Origin: Camillea tinctor
Lineage: Eukaryota; Ascomycota; Sordariomycetes; Xylariales; Xylariaceae
NCBI GenBank assembly: GCA_022578605.1
Contig: MU394055.1
Location: forward strand, 4,902 to 68,901
Reading direction: 5' to 3'
Length of the DNA: 64,000 nt
In this document: one piece after another, positions 47,139-57,935 of the stretch
How positions within the stretch are numbered: the first letter of the stretch is position 1
Layout: each line of letters opens with the position of its first letter
Position numbers and translations under genes: made by a program
Notes under the pieces: generated by a model
Told to the model about the DNA's origin: nothing
The model's database searches: none
The model's input: only the letters and a program-made list of their open reading frames with translations

Positions 47139-49174
47139 GGTCGGAAGATCTTGAGGTTACAGGGGTTCAAAAGAAACCCGAAGATATTTCTTCTCCGACC
47201 GTGCCTAGTGCCGTCGGATGAGGAAGCCTTTATACGCTTGGTCTTGGCCTGCTTGGAATCGCCGGTTGATGGCGGAAAGGAGGAGAAAACAGTGACGGGT
47301 GAACCGGGTGGTGGAGGGTTGATATTCCTCTTAAGTGCAAGTTTCTGGTCGTATGACCGGCGTAGATGATTGCCACTGGCCCGGAAACTGTACAACTAGA
47401 CTCTCCATACATGCTCATGCTCATCCCTAGCCGTTGCATGTGCAGCGGCGCAGCCCATAAAGAGTTTAGGCTCTCGCTCAGAAACGTTGACTCCGTACGG
47501 CGTATAAGCCGAGAGGTCCGCAGTTCCCCGGGCTGTTGGTTATATGTAAGGAGTAGGGCCGCTAGAAACGAGTGCAGGGTCGCGACTAAAACAGAATCCT
47601 TCACGGGCCAAGAACCCAATCAACCATTGGGGTTTGCAAGGGGACAATGCAATACAACACCAACGAGATTGCATTTTCTCATCTAAAGCACATGGCCTGA
47701 GAATATTAATTTAAGGAGACTTATCTAAGGCTTCGACTGGTGTCCCTCCTGACGATTACACACCTCAGCATTGAAGTAGAACGTTTTCGAACCATATCTC
47801 TGCACATGTTTCTGCATGCAACGGTAACGATATTGATGTAAGCTGACCTCGCCAAGAAAGGTGCAAAATTCGTTGGTGTTCTATATATACCTACTTACCA
47901 TCCGCCATATCCATTGGATGCACAATATCACGCCGGTACTCTTAATCATCTTGATATGGCTTCATTATCAGGCGTTATTTTCAAGTAATGCAACATTATG
48001 CAGAGAAAATGAGAAATGGAAGCATGGTGTTGAATAGGGGTTAGTAGGCACGTCTTATCGCGAAACTGTCGTGTCCATGTGTCATCGAGTGCTGAGTATA
48101 TCCTTTCTCAGGAGACTTTGAGCGAGTGTTTCGTGCTGATCCCGTCGTGAGTTGATTATTCGTTGCCGTCGGCAGTTGAAGGAGTAAGCGGCTAGTATCT
48201 AGCCGTACCCTTTTGCCGATATTTCTCGGTGAAACTAGGTCAGACGGAGGTCTAGAGCCTTGTTTTTGTTAGAGAGCTTATTACTGAGCTAAGTAAGCGA
48301 AATAATGGATGCGTGAGTTGCTGCATGTGACAAATAACTCGTTGTCAGGAGTTGGGTTGTGGATGAATCTGATCGTCTACCGAGGAAAAACCCATAGGCT
48401 TGGAAAAGTATGGCATAAAAAAGACTAGCACATTAAACTGCTATTATTGCTTCAAGCTTCAAGACGTTTCTAAGACATCTAATGTTTACAAATAACTGGT
48501 AAGTAACATAAATTGGTTCTTAGTTGATTTCATTCATATGCATGCTGTAACCTAATTGCGCCTCCGATTGGCTACGTTCAGCAATCATAGGCAATCTTTC
48601 GTGTCTCAAATGTTGTATATATATACGCTGATCGCACACATAGAGCTCATCCCTACAAGCAAGCTAAGACTTAGGTTGGGCATGTTGAGTTTCTCGAATA
48701 CTCAAAAAGGAACCAGTATAAGACTCAGGGGGAAGATGGTGTATTTATAGGATCCGGGATCAAAAGTTTTTCCCTCCCTCAGGCGGGATAATGGCCTTTG
48801 GACTTGAGGGAGATTGATAGGGGTTGCTGACGTGCTTGCGGATGGACCTTCTGGAGGAGTATGGCTTCTTCTGGGCTTTAAGAGTACTTGGGGCGGTACT
48901 TGTGGCGAGTTTTTCCAATGCTAATCTGCCTCCAAGCATAGGTGGTTATCCCAAGACTTCGGTCCTCATAAACCTGCTTGAGAAGAGTGCGGCTGATTTA
49001 TCCCTTGCGGACATCCTCTGCCTTCTTTGCGTCGGGAAATTCCATTTCGATGGTATGGATTCCGTTGGCTGATGTTCTCCTAGCACCGAAAGGACTGTAG
49101 ATAGCCTTCCCAACATAAGCATACCTAAACGGATATCTCTCTCTTCCTTCCTGCTCTGCTTCTACCCTCCCAGC
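47139..49174. other. 2.0 kb intergenic region, no gene recognised
   Basis: Upstream of the SnoaL-like gene and downstream of the DUF2462 gene. The 129-codon minus-strand frame at 47230-47619 and the 82-codon plus-strand frame at 48824-49072 show no family resemblance and no exon signals that extend them. Confidence 0.6.
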
Positions 49175-49456
49175 TCATCCAAACTTCTTACTCCCTCCCT
49201 TTGGCTTGTCTTTGCTATCCTTGTCTTCGCCTCGGGCCTTCTTGCCTTTGCCAATGAGCTCGAGATGCCCCGCGCGCTCGCCTAGCAGCCGCTCTGTCTT
49301 GGCCGCGATGCCCGCCGCCATCTTGCGCTGTATCTTGTCCGCCGTGCTGCCCTTCTTCGACTTGATCACGCGCGCGCCCTTCTTCGGCGGCTGCGGCTTG
49401 TTTTTGGATGCTGGCTTGTTCGCGCGCGCGGGCTTCTTGAGAGTGCCTTGGGCCAT
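49175..49456 (-). CDS. Small basic DUF2462 (Leydig 10 kDa-like) protein
   Basis: Intronless gene of 93 aa starting at MAQGTLKKPARANKP. The frame opens 14 codons earlier, but that stretch is TATA-derived and is not used in the family. The sequence is rich in Lys/Arg/Gly with the conserved core KKGARVIKSKKG and the conserved C-terminal half AAKTERLLGERAGHLELIGKGKK. These features define the UPF0390/DUF2462 family, small nucleolar-type proteins thought to work with ribosome assembly (family knowledge, weakly characterised). The extremely basic N-terminus would act as a nucleolar signal. Confidence 0.88.
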   Translation of the reverse strand: MAQGTLKKPARANKPASKNKPQPPKKGARVIKSKKGSTADKIQRKMAAGIAAKTERLLGERAGHLELIGKGKKARGEDKDSKDKPKGGSKKFG

Positions 49457-50645
49457 GTTATATATGTATATATACCTAGGTATATATATATATTTCAATA
49501 TGGAGTGTGGGAGAAGAGGAATGGTGCTCTAAAGCTCCGGATTTAGGTTTCGGGTTGGGATTCGGGTCGGCGAGCTGGAATGTTCTTAGTTGTTTCGAAG
49601 GTGATGAAAAAAAGTTGAAGATAAAAAAAATAAAAAAAAAAATAAAAAAAAAATAAAAAAGAAAGATAAAAATAATTACGGCATTGGACTTAATTCGGTT
49701 ACGGTCGGCCCCACCTGAATTGAGCTAATGCCCCGCTGCCCGTCCCTGGACTCAAGTGCTTGTTAGTGTACTGTAGAGCCCCCCTATTCTCTTTTCCCTA
49801 ACCCCTTATTCACCATAGTAGTGCTTACGGCCTCAATTGCGATATCTCGGGAAATTTTTTATGGAAATAAGATAATATAAAAAAGTATATGTTTTGAGGT
49901 ATCTGTATAGTGTTGTTTCCTCCACCGCCGTCCTTTTCTGTATAAATCATGCTGTCGCCTCCTTTGCTAATATACATATTACATTGCCTGCCCATGTCTG
50001 ATTTCGATTCTGCCTTGCGCCTGATTACTATGTGTTGTTGATATACAAGTGTGTGTGTGTGTAAGTGTATAGAAGAACTGCTAGTGATATGTATAAGTTA
50101 TATCATATTGCCCATCTTGCACGCTTCATTGTTGTTTCATCCTTTTCATCATCTCGTCGTGCATACTCATTCCCAATCATTCTCTCAACCACCGCCCCAA
50201 ATGTCTGGATAGAAAGAAACTAAAAATAAATAGAAAATGAAATAAAATAGACCTGTAAGCTATTCGCAGCTTTAAGCCCATCCCCTGAACGCCGGATTAT
50301 GTATTCGTATATGTATATGCTGGTTGTGATAACTGAGTATTTGTACAGATTTGAGTTAGGAGACGTTTCTCGTTCGTCGTGCTATGGCGACCTGACGAAT
50401 TGACTTGTAAGATCTTGAAAAGAAAAAAAGTAAATAAACCTGTAGTAGTTCGTCCAAAGGGATGACCAAGTAGGTAAAGTAGTTGTCCGTGAACTAAGTG
50501 GGTATATCCGATCCGATCAACTGTCCTATCTTCTGAAGTAAAATGCAATGGAAAAGGATATGAGTATGGGAGATAATGAGATCATAAATGAAATAATGAA
50601 AAGAAAGGAAAGAAGGAATAAAATGGTATGGTAAGCGACACCTCA
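49457..50645. other. Intergenic region
   Basis: Promoter of the DUF2462 gene (49457 upward) with TATATA and A-rich tracts (AATAAAAAA units at 49625-49665), then AT-rich sequence with a short GT run near 50050 and the 3' flank of the CFEM-like gene. No gene recognised. Confidence 0.65.
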
Positions 50646-52745
50646 TTACTGCACATTCAAGAACAGCGCATCGCCTCTCCTAGTCGGCGTCAACTTCGGT
50701 TGCCACGTCGGCGTCATAGGCAAGGTGCCCTTCCCGTTCCCCCTTCCCGACTCCGGAGAAAGTAGACCGTCGCCGCCACCACCACTGCTTGTATCTTGAC
50801 GTCTCCACTGGCCCCCCGGCTTATCACGATTATCGAAGGCGAGCGCGGCCGCGCGGTCAGGCCCCACGCGCTTCGCGAGCAGCGAGCTCGTAGCCGAGCT
50901 CATGGTTGCCGTGCTCATAGGTGACACGCTGTGGTGTATGGGGGAGCGGCTTCCCGACTCAGGTTTTTGCCCCTGAACGCGTGTGTCCAGCCAGGGCGCC
51001 GGCTGCCGTGGGCGCAGCGGCGAGAGGGGTGGTGGCGTGGGTGGGCCGATAGGAAAGCTGTCTTCTGTTGGTGGGGAAGGGGAGAGCGTTGACCGGGCTG
51101 AAGGTGGTATGGGCATCTGCGGTCTAGGGGCATCGGGGCGCTGGTTGCGAGGGATCGGTGATGGTGCGATGGCCTCCACATTGGGTATCGTTGGCGAGAG
51201 CCTGGGTCTGCGAAGGTTTTGGGCTGCTGGTGGTTGGGCCCGATCCGATTCCAGGGGATTTCGGTAAGGGTAGACCACGTAATTGGGATTTTTGCGCTCG
51301 GGTGAGAAGCCGGACCCGGAGGTCTGAGGAGGGTACTGCGGGACTACCGAGCGCCGAGGATTGAGCGGCGCTGGATAGGCTGTAGCTGATCCTAGTGTAG
51401 GACTGGGTTGTCCGGGAGGAGAGTACGTGAAGGTTGGCCTCTTTGGCGGTGGCACAAATCTTATAGTTGCTCCATCAAGACGTCCGGGTATCTTGGGATA
51501 TGTAACCTGGGATCGTCCTGAAGGCGGCGATGGTGCTTCCATGACAGGCGAGAGATGCGATAAGCGCGCAATGTCTGATTCAAAGACTGACTCGTCTTCG
51601 AATGTCGTCGATGTGCTGTTTATTGTCGTAACCGATGCTTTTGAATCAGATCGGCCGATCTGAACCTCACTCCCCCTTCGCGGCTTTGACATACTGTTGC
51701 CCCTACTTGACCGAGATCCCCGTGTGTTTTGCCGAACAACACTCGCTTGGGAGTACAAGCTTGATGAACGGGACATCTGATCTCGAGGATCTTGCTTTAG
51801 GAAAGTCGGTTGAGGGCGTTTCGGAAACGCAGATGCTGCTGAAATCGCCGCAGCCATCCGTGCCGCAGCCTCTTCTTCTCGCTTCTCTATCGGTGACTTG
51901 GTTAATGGGGTATATGTATCTAGCTCAGCGGCTTCGGCTACTTGTGCTAGCTGAGACTGGCGATTGCTATTGCTCAATACCCAATTTCCCCATTTATCCG
52001 CAACATACAATGTCGTCGCTGATTGAGGATCTGATGGCGGCGGGCGCCAAATCGCTCCTCCTTCTGCTGCCTCCGTATCTAAATCTGCAAAGGCCGTCAT
52101 ATTGGTCATGGTGCTCTCTCTGTCTGTTGTTGGCGGTGCTTGAGACGACGGCCCTCTCGTCGAGTCTGGTTGTGGTGGAATCCTTAGCGTCAAGTTTGGT
52201 TTAGCTGGGAGCAACTTTGAAGGTTTTCTTTGAAGAGGTGTCTCTAGGGGTGTACCAGACATCCTCCTCAGTGCTAAACTCCGGGGACGCGATATAGCGA
52301 GACCTATAGTATCTCGATCAACATTTGAAGCCTGATTCATCGGTTGTGGGGGCTGGATCGGGACCCGAGCCGGGGATTGGACCGGATACCGAACTGGGGA
52401 CTGGATAGTAGGGCGATATTTCGATGTTCGTAGGAGAGGTGGCGATATATGAAATATCTGGGATAGTCTTGAGCCTGGAGGCAAGGATGAACTTCTTCCA
52501 TCGTCCATATGATAAAAATCCTTTTCAATCTCCGGGTATTTTTGCTTGCGCTTTCGTCTGGCGCAGCAGATGGCACCCAAGGCCAGAGCGATAGCACCGG
52601 ATATACCGACAGCGATTCCGGCAACTTGACCAGGTGCAAGGGCTGTTGCAGATGTGGCCTCCGATGTTTGAGCTGGTGGGGGGTTCGTTATCGTAGCTGA
52701 CGCTACTGCTGTCGTCGTCGTAGATGTGGACGTGGATGTGGAGGT

Positions 52746-52796
<51 letters not shown>

Positions 52797-53450
52797 TGAA
52801 GATGAAGACGATAATGACGTTCTTGTCGTTATTTGTCTCGATGTAGTGCGAGATGTTGATATTACAGGCGCTGCGCTGGAAGTAGACATGAGAGTTGACG
52901 TAGGTATCATCATGCTCGATGACATTGTTGATGGCGGCACGCTCGTTTGCGTTGGGAGTATAAGGCTCACAGGGCCTCCGGACGATGGGACAACGAAGGA
53001 AGCTGTCAGTATCCCATGAGTGTTGGGTGATGCGCTGGGTTGGCCAGAGCACATATTCAGAGCAATTGATACTGCAAGGGCTGGAGTGATATTAGTATCT
53101 CGCACCATGACGCAAATCTGAAGATCTCTAAGGCTCTTACCACTAGCATCGTTTCCTTCGCACGCGTCAACTCTGTTCTCGCCAATTATGCATTGAACTG
53201 CCCCTTCTCCAATCGTGAACCCCGAGGTAGATCGTGCCGAGCAGAGACATGATAGTGACGCATATGTCCCACAGTTCACTGACGGAAAGCTGTCTTCTAT
53301 AAAATTTTCTAGGCATGACCAAGCACATGCTGGAACACGAGTGCCGATGTCCGTACCAAGTTGGATGTCGTAAGTGAAAGCTACCGATATTGATGCCCAT
53401 ATTAAAAACTGTTGTAGCAGAGGCTTGAAAGCCATTCTATGTAGAAACAT
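50646..53450 (-). CDS. CFEM-like serine-rich single-pass membrane protein
   Basis: A signal peptide is followed by a cysteine-rich domain (VPACAWSCLENFIEDSF, SLSCLCS, AVQC) like CFEM proteins, then a Ser/Thr-rich stalk with 20 Ser, one membrane helix (GQVAGIAVGISGAIALALGAICC) with a stop-transfer RRKRKQK, and a disordered Pro/Arg/Ser-rich cytosolic tail of about 600 residues. The frame is open for 934 codons, but a 69 nt intron is likely at 53140-53072 (GTAAGA donor, ACTAAT branch, TTGCAG), giving 911 aa and restoring DASVSIALNMC. An alternative start is Met6. The layout resembles a wall-stress sensor or surface anchor; CFEM domains can bind heme or surfaces. The canonical Asp of CFEM is Ser here (SLSC), so axial heme ligation is doubtful. 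Confidence 0.85.
52747..52795. repeat. (GAC)16 trinucleotide repeat coding poly-Ser
   Basis: A pure GAC/GTC run inside the CFEM-like gene encodes most of a Ser homopolymer (TCG-type codons on the minus strand) in the stalk. Trinucleotide runs in wall-protein stalks often vary in length between strains, which would change the stalk length. Confidence 0.9.
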
Positions 53451-55412
53451 CTTTTAGTTGCCGTTAGCCTTGAGTATTCAAGTTCTGGTGTAACGGCTAT
53501 GTCCGTTATTTGCCTTCTGCTTAAGGGGGAGGCGCATTGCTTCCTAGTCTCCAAAGACCGTGGTCTGCGGAAGGCCTCAATGGATCAAACAAAAGGAATA
53601 GGGACTGGTAGAGATGGGAGAGGTACGTTTCAGATCGCCACATCTAGGGGGCTCGATATATGGTATATGATGACATGAATGTTCAACATACCTATGGAAT
53701 AGGAAAGGACATGCGAATAGATGACCAGCATCTCATCATGGTGGTTAAGCACAGCCAACAAAAGATACTAAGTTTATTACAAGTAAGAAAGGTATAGATG
53801 CTAGAAAGGTAGAGTAAGAAAGGAATTGAGGCGGGGGGCATACGCAAAAACTAAAGGTAGAGGAGGGAAAAAAAGGTTTTGTTGCAGATTGAGGCAATGT
53901 CCAACATTAAGGGTCATGCAAGATCCGAAGGTGAATATTGCCTGGAGTCGTCGAGGCGCTCGATGGATAGTAACACCATCCATGGCGGTATCGGCTATCG
54001 AGACTCACTATAACAAAAGGACTGGGCAATTCTACGTCAGGAACAGGTAAAATAAGCACATGGGGTAACTGCTTAACAATAGCAGGCAACTTTGCCGGGA
54101 TAAACGGGTTAGAATCTTGCATCATGAAGAGGAGTATGCAGGTGCAAGAGGTCTGAAGATACTCGCCCAACCCAAAGAGGCAGTGATGTAAGCTGCGTGA
54201 AGCCTCTTATTGGGTGGTATGCTATTTTGAGCCCGAGCCGGTGGTCTAAACAAAGTCCAGACGATTCAAGTTAAGAGGCCGTAAGGCTGTTTGGCTAGAG
54301 AATGTCTGGTTCGGGACGGGGGCCTATACTGCAGGCACATATAAGTTGCCTTGGCAGGACCCGATGAAGATGGTAGGCTGTGTATGGGCAAGAGATAATG
54401 TGGCAGTTCATTTGCGCGCGCTTAAAAATTGCTGGACGTCATATATAGCGTCTCGCTTCGTCGAGCGTCAGTAACCGCCCCCAATCCGCATTCGGAAGAT
54501 GCATCAACCAATCCAGGCTGTGCTTCTGCTGTCATACCCCAGAAATGCAACCTCACGATCTCCCCTGGGTTAGTTTCATGGCCGCACTCTTTTGCATCTT
54601 CTCCCCGGGGGTGCAGACCCCTGGATCCCGTCTTGACTGCCGTGTATATATAGGTAATCACCATGACAGGCGGCAGTCCATGGGGGCTAGGTGCCTGCAT
54701 CGACAGCACTTCCTCGAACGCCGTGGGGCTTGGTGCTATCGGAATGTCAACGGAATCAAGAGAATCCGGGGCGCGCCTCGGTGGTTATGAAGAGCCGGGC
54801 TTGGCAAAAGTATCGGGAAGATCAGGAATCCCGTAATAGTATCAACGCTGAGTAGGAGACTGGGCGCAAGTGTCATTACTCTTCGGCGTTGGTATTGTTA
54901 TTCTTACCGGCATCCGCATCGGCTAATATCTCTATGTTTGTACGGTGGGTTTGGACCCCTGGGCACTCTACGGGTTACGCTGGTTGCCTTTTTGGTGACA
55001 GTTGAGAGGCTTATCCAGCCTCTACCGATGAATCCTAAGCTGGTACTGGGTTAGCATTTTGGGAATATTAGTATAGCATACCTTGTCATCGGTAGAGGAC
55101 ACAGCAAAAATAGCACATAAGCAATAAGCCAATCCTCCTCTTTTGGAGTCAATTGACTTTTCTCATCCATTGGTATCTAATCGTTTTCTCATTTACTACA
55201 ACCCTTTTTCTTTTTTGTTGAACTCTTAGCACGATCTTCATTCAAATTGTAAGAGCTCTTCATGATTTTGGCAAAAACAACGCCTCGAAATGCGTCCCCA
55301 AGATGCAGCTCAAGTGACAGCCGATCTTTACCTATCCTCCTTGCGTGGGTATTCATCTCTAGATGCGAATCTCCCTTTGAGATTCGATCTAAGTAGTTTG
55401 TGGCTACGAATT
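53451..55412. other. 2.0 kb intergenic region, no gene recognised
   Basis: Promoter of the CFEM-like gene (53451 upward) and 3' flank of DBP5. Frames at 53801-54170 and 54422-54709 are under 100 codons and have no visible motifs or exon continuations. Confidence 0.65.
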
Positions 55413-56987
55413 TTATGGCGCAGCGCTCGGGTTGAAGTTCGCTTGGGCTCGGCTTGACTTGATGACTCTCTGGACTCGCTTTTCAGTTTCATCCCAATCT
55501 TCAGGGCTCAGCGAGACCAGGTCAACCTGGAGATCGTTGGCAATGGCCTGAAGAGCCAGGAAGCTCTTCTTGTCCGAGATGAACGTGATACTGACACCGA
55601 CTCGACCGAAACGGCCAGTTCTACCGATTCGGTGAAGGTACGTTTCTGTATCATGCATGGCGTCTCCCATTCCCTTCATCGGAATGTCGTAGTTGATGAC
55701 CATAGACACCGTAGAAACGTCAATTCCACGGGCAAGAACATTAGTGGTGATGAGAACCTTGGACTTGCCGGTTCGGAAGTCATCCAACAAGGCGTCTCGT
55801 TCACTACCCTCGTACGCTCCGTGGAGGACTGAAACCTTGTGACCATCTCTTGTCATACTCTCCTGGATTCTATTGGCGCTCTCTCGAGTCTGTTAAGAAA
55901 TCAGCATATATATCAAATACTGGGGGAAAGGACAGCCGATCTACCTTAACAAAGATGATAGACGAGCCGATGTTCATCAGACCATAAAGCTTGCATAAGA
56001 TTTCGTACTTGTCCGCCTCTCCAGGACAATCCATGTACATTTGCGAGATACCCTTCACCGTAAGTTCTTGAACCTTCAACTTGATCATGTTCGCACTAGG
56101 AGCAAAAACAGTTGCATATTTCAAGACCTTCTCGGGGAAGGTAGCAGAGAAGAGGAGAATCTGAATAGTCTCTGGAAGCATTCTTGCATGCTAGTTAGCA
56201 CACAAACGATGGATAGAAGGCACGGGATGAGGTGCTCACTTTTTGACCCTGCTGCACTGGTCTCCTAGGCCTTGTTGGTCCAGCATATTGTCGGCCTCGT
56301 CGATAACGAGAACGCGCAAGCCAGACACATCGAATTGACGTCTTCGAATGAGATCCATCGTGGTTCCGGGCGTACCAACAACAATAGGCTTGTCAACGCG
56401 TCCATCGCGAGGAATAGCACCGGGAATAGCGGTTGCCACACCGAGATTATTGACGAATTGACCAATCTGTCCGATGACACTCTCGATCTGGCGAGCCAAC
56501 TCGCGACTAGGAGCGAGTAAGAGGGCTTGGGGTTGGGTAGGCTTCGTGAAATCAACGCGGGAGAGGACCGTAGTGACGAAGGCAGCCGTCTTTCCGGTTC
56601 CCGACTGGGACTGGGCGATCATGTTTCGAGGGGGGTCGGAAAGCATGAGGGGCAATGCTCGTTCCTGAACCTTGGAAGGCTTTTGGAATTGCATAGCCAC
56701 GAGGCCTTGGAGGACCTCGTTGGGTCTGGGGTAAGTATGGTGTTAGCGACAATGCATTCTCGCTTGTTTTGTTCTCACGATAGGGACAGCACGTACAGTC
56801 CAAGCTCCTGGAAAGTGCGGGCAGATCCGAGGGGATTCTCTTCATCCTTCTGGAGATCACTCAGCTGAACCTCGACATCGTAGCTTGGTTCCTGGAGCAT
56901 GGAGCTGATAGGAACCTGACCGGATCCCTCTGTTTGCGCATTCTCAACACCGCCGGCCTCCTGAGCCGGTGCAGCTTGATCGGCCAT
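55413..56987 (-). CDS. DBP5: DEAD-box RNA helicase Dbp5 (mRNA export)
   Basis: Four exons, 56987-56797, 56725-56240, 56182-55945 and 55889-55413 (phases 2, 2, 0), give 463 aa, close to the usual Dbp5 length. All helicase motifs are present: Q motif ([11 protein letters not shown]), motif [11 protein letters not shown], Ia APSRELARQ, Ib [28 protein letters not shown] and [12 protein letters not shown]. The conserved ending [26 protein letters not shown] is typical of Dbp5. Dbp5 remodels mRNPs at the cytoplasmic face of the nuclear pore, activated by Gle1 and inositol hexakisphosphate (family knowledge). The acidic N-terminal extension of about 60 residues is variable. Exon 3 uses a GCAAG acceptor preceded by a GCTAAC branch. 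Confidence 0.96.
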
Positions 56988-57935
56988 GGTGACTGTGGTT
57001 TTCTAGAGGTCCGGTGCTCGTGATCGAGAACTGATTGGAGGGGCAATCAAGTACTGGCCTGGGAGTTGTTGCTTCAAGGATCTTTGGGGGGTTGATAGGT
57101 GAGAAATGACAGAGAACGCGCCGGGTAGCTGCTGCTTGGGTGGACTATCTAGGTAAATGAAATATGTAGATGGAAGGGAGGAAGCGCATGTAGGTTGGTT
57201 GTGAGATACGCAAACGGAGAAAGAGGATTCTCCAGAAGCTTTGTCGCAACCTGTAAAGAGATTGGATTGGTGATGGTGATGATGCAGATGTTCTGGGGGA
57301 ATAGGTGAACTTGAAGGGTGCGAGCTCAATATTTGGTGGGGTTCCCTCTCTCTATCTCGATAAGATTAAGGTAGATTAACTGATTGATAGATAACTGTAA
57401 CCTGCCCGCTGCCTGCGTAGGCACCTACCTAGGTACATCTATACATACTAAAAAGTCAATGTGATTTGCCAGCTGTGAAGCTGAACATGCCAGCTGGATA
57501 TAGCATATACTACTTGCTAGCTACGTACATAGTATTGTATGTACATCACGTACGCTAATGCGCTAGGTTAGCAGGTTAGTTCAGTTAGAGATACTTATTG
57601 GATCAACGCCATTAGGTACCTAAAGAGACCGATCCGACAATAAGGTATGGGGTTGACAGGTTACCTACTGACGTAATCACCACCTATTGGGCAGAAATAT
57701 AGGTCCATAGGTACGGAGTTATGTACTCTTGCCCCGCTATATTCCATGTCTCCCTTTCTGCATTGTTCGTATTACGGCCTCGGGTCTTGTCATAGTGTGT
57801 ACATACAAAACACATACTACCTAGCACTTACATACTTAACCATCTTTTCCTCCTCTACACCCAACACATCTCCCGAGCACCATTTCGCTTCTCTCTGCAT
57901 GTTCAAACCCATTATACCATTATATCGTTTCCGCG
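56988..57935. promoter_or_regulatory. Divergent promoter region of DBP5 and BZZ1
   Basis: 948 bases between the start codons of two divergently transcribed conserved genes, so both core promoters and leaders lie here. It contains the palindromic-looking CACCTACCTAGGTAC at 57421-57435 and further TACC/GGTA words. No protein-coding frame is credible. Confidence 0.7.

Noticed and set aside
46662..47369. 235-codon frame on the plus strand
   Set aside because: Antisense to the SnoaL-like gene, which has the better codon pattern and a recognisable fold. The tail beyond the gene has no support.
47230..47619. 129-codon frame on the minus strand upstream of the SnoaL-like gene
   Set aside because: No motif, weak codon pattern, and it probably overlaps the promoter of that gene.
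54422..54709. 95-codon minus-strand frame
   Set aside because: No domain, no splice partners and no GC or codon signature of the neighbouring genes.
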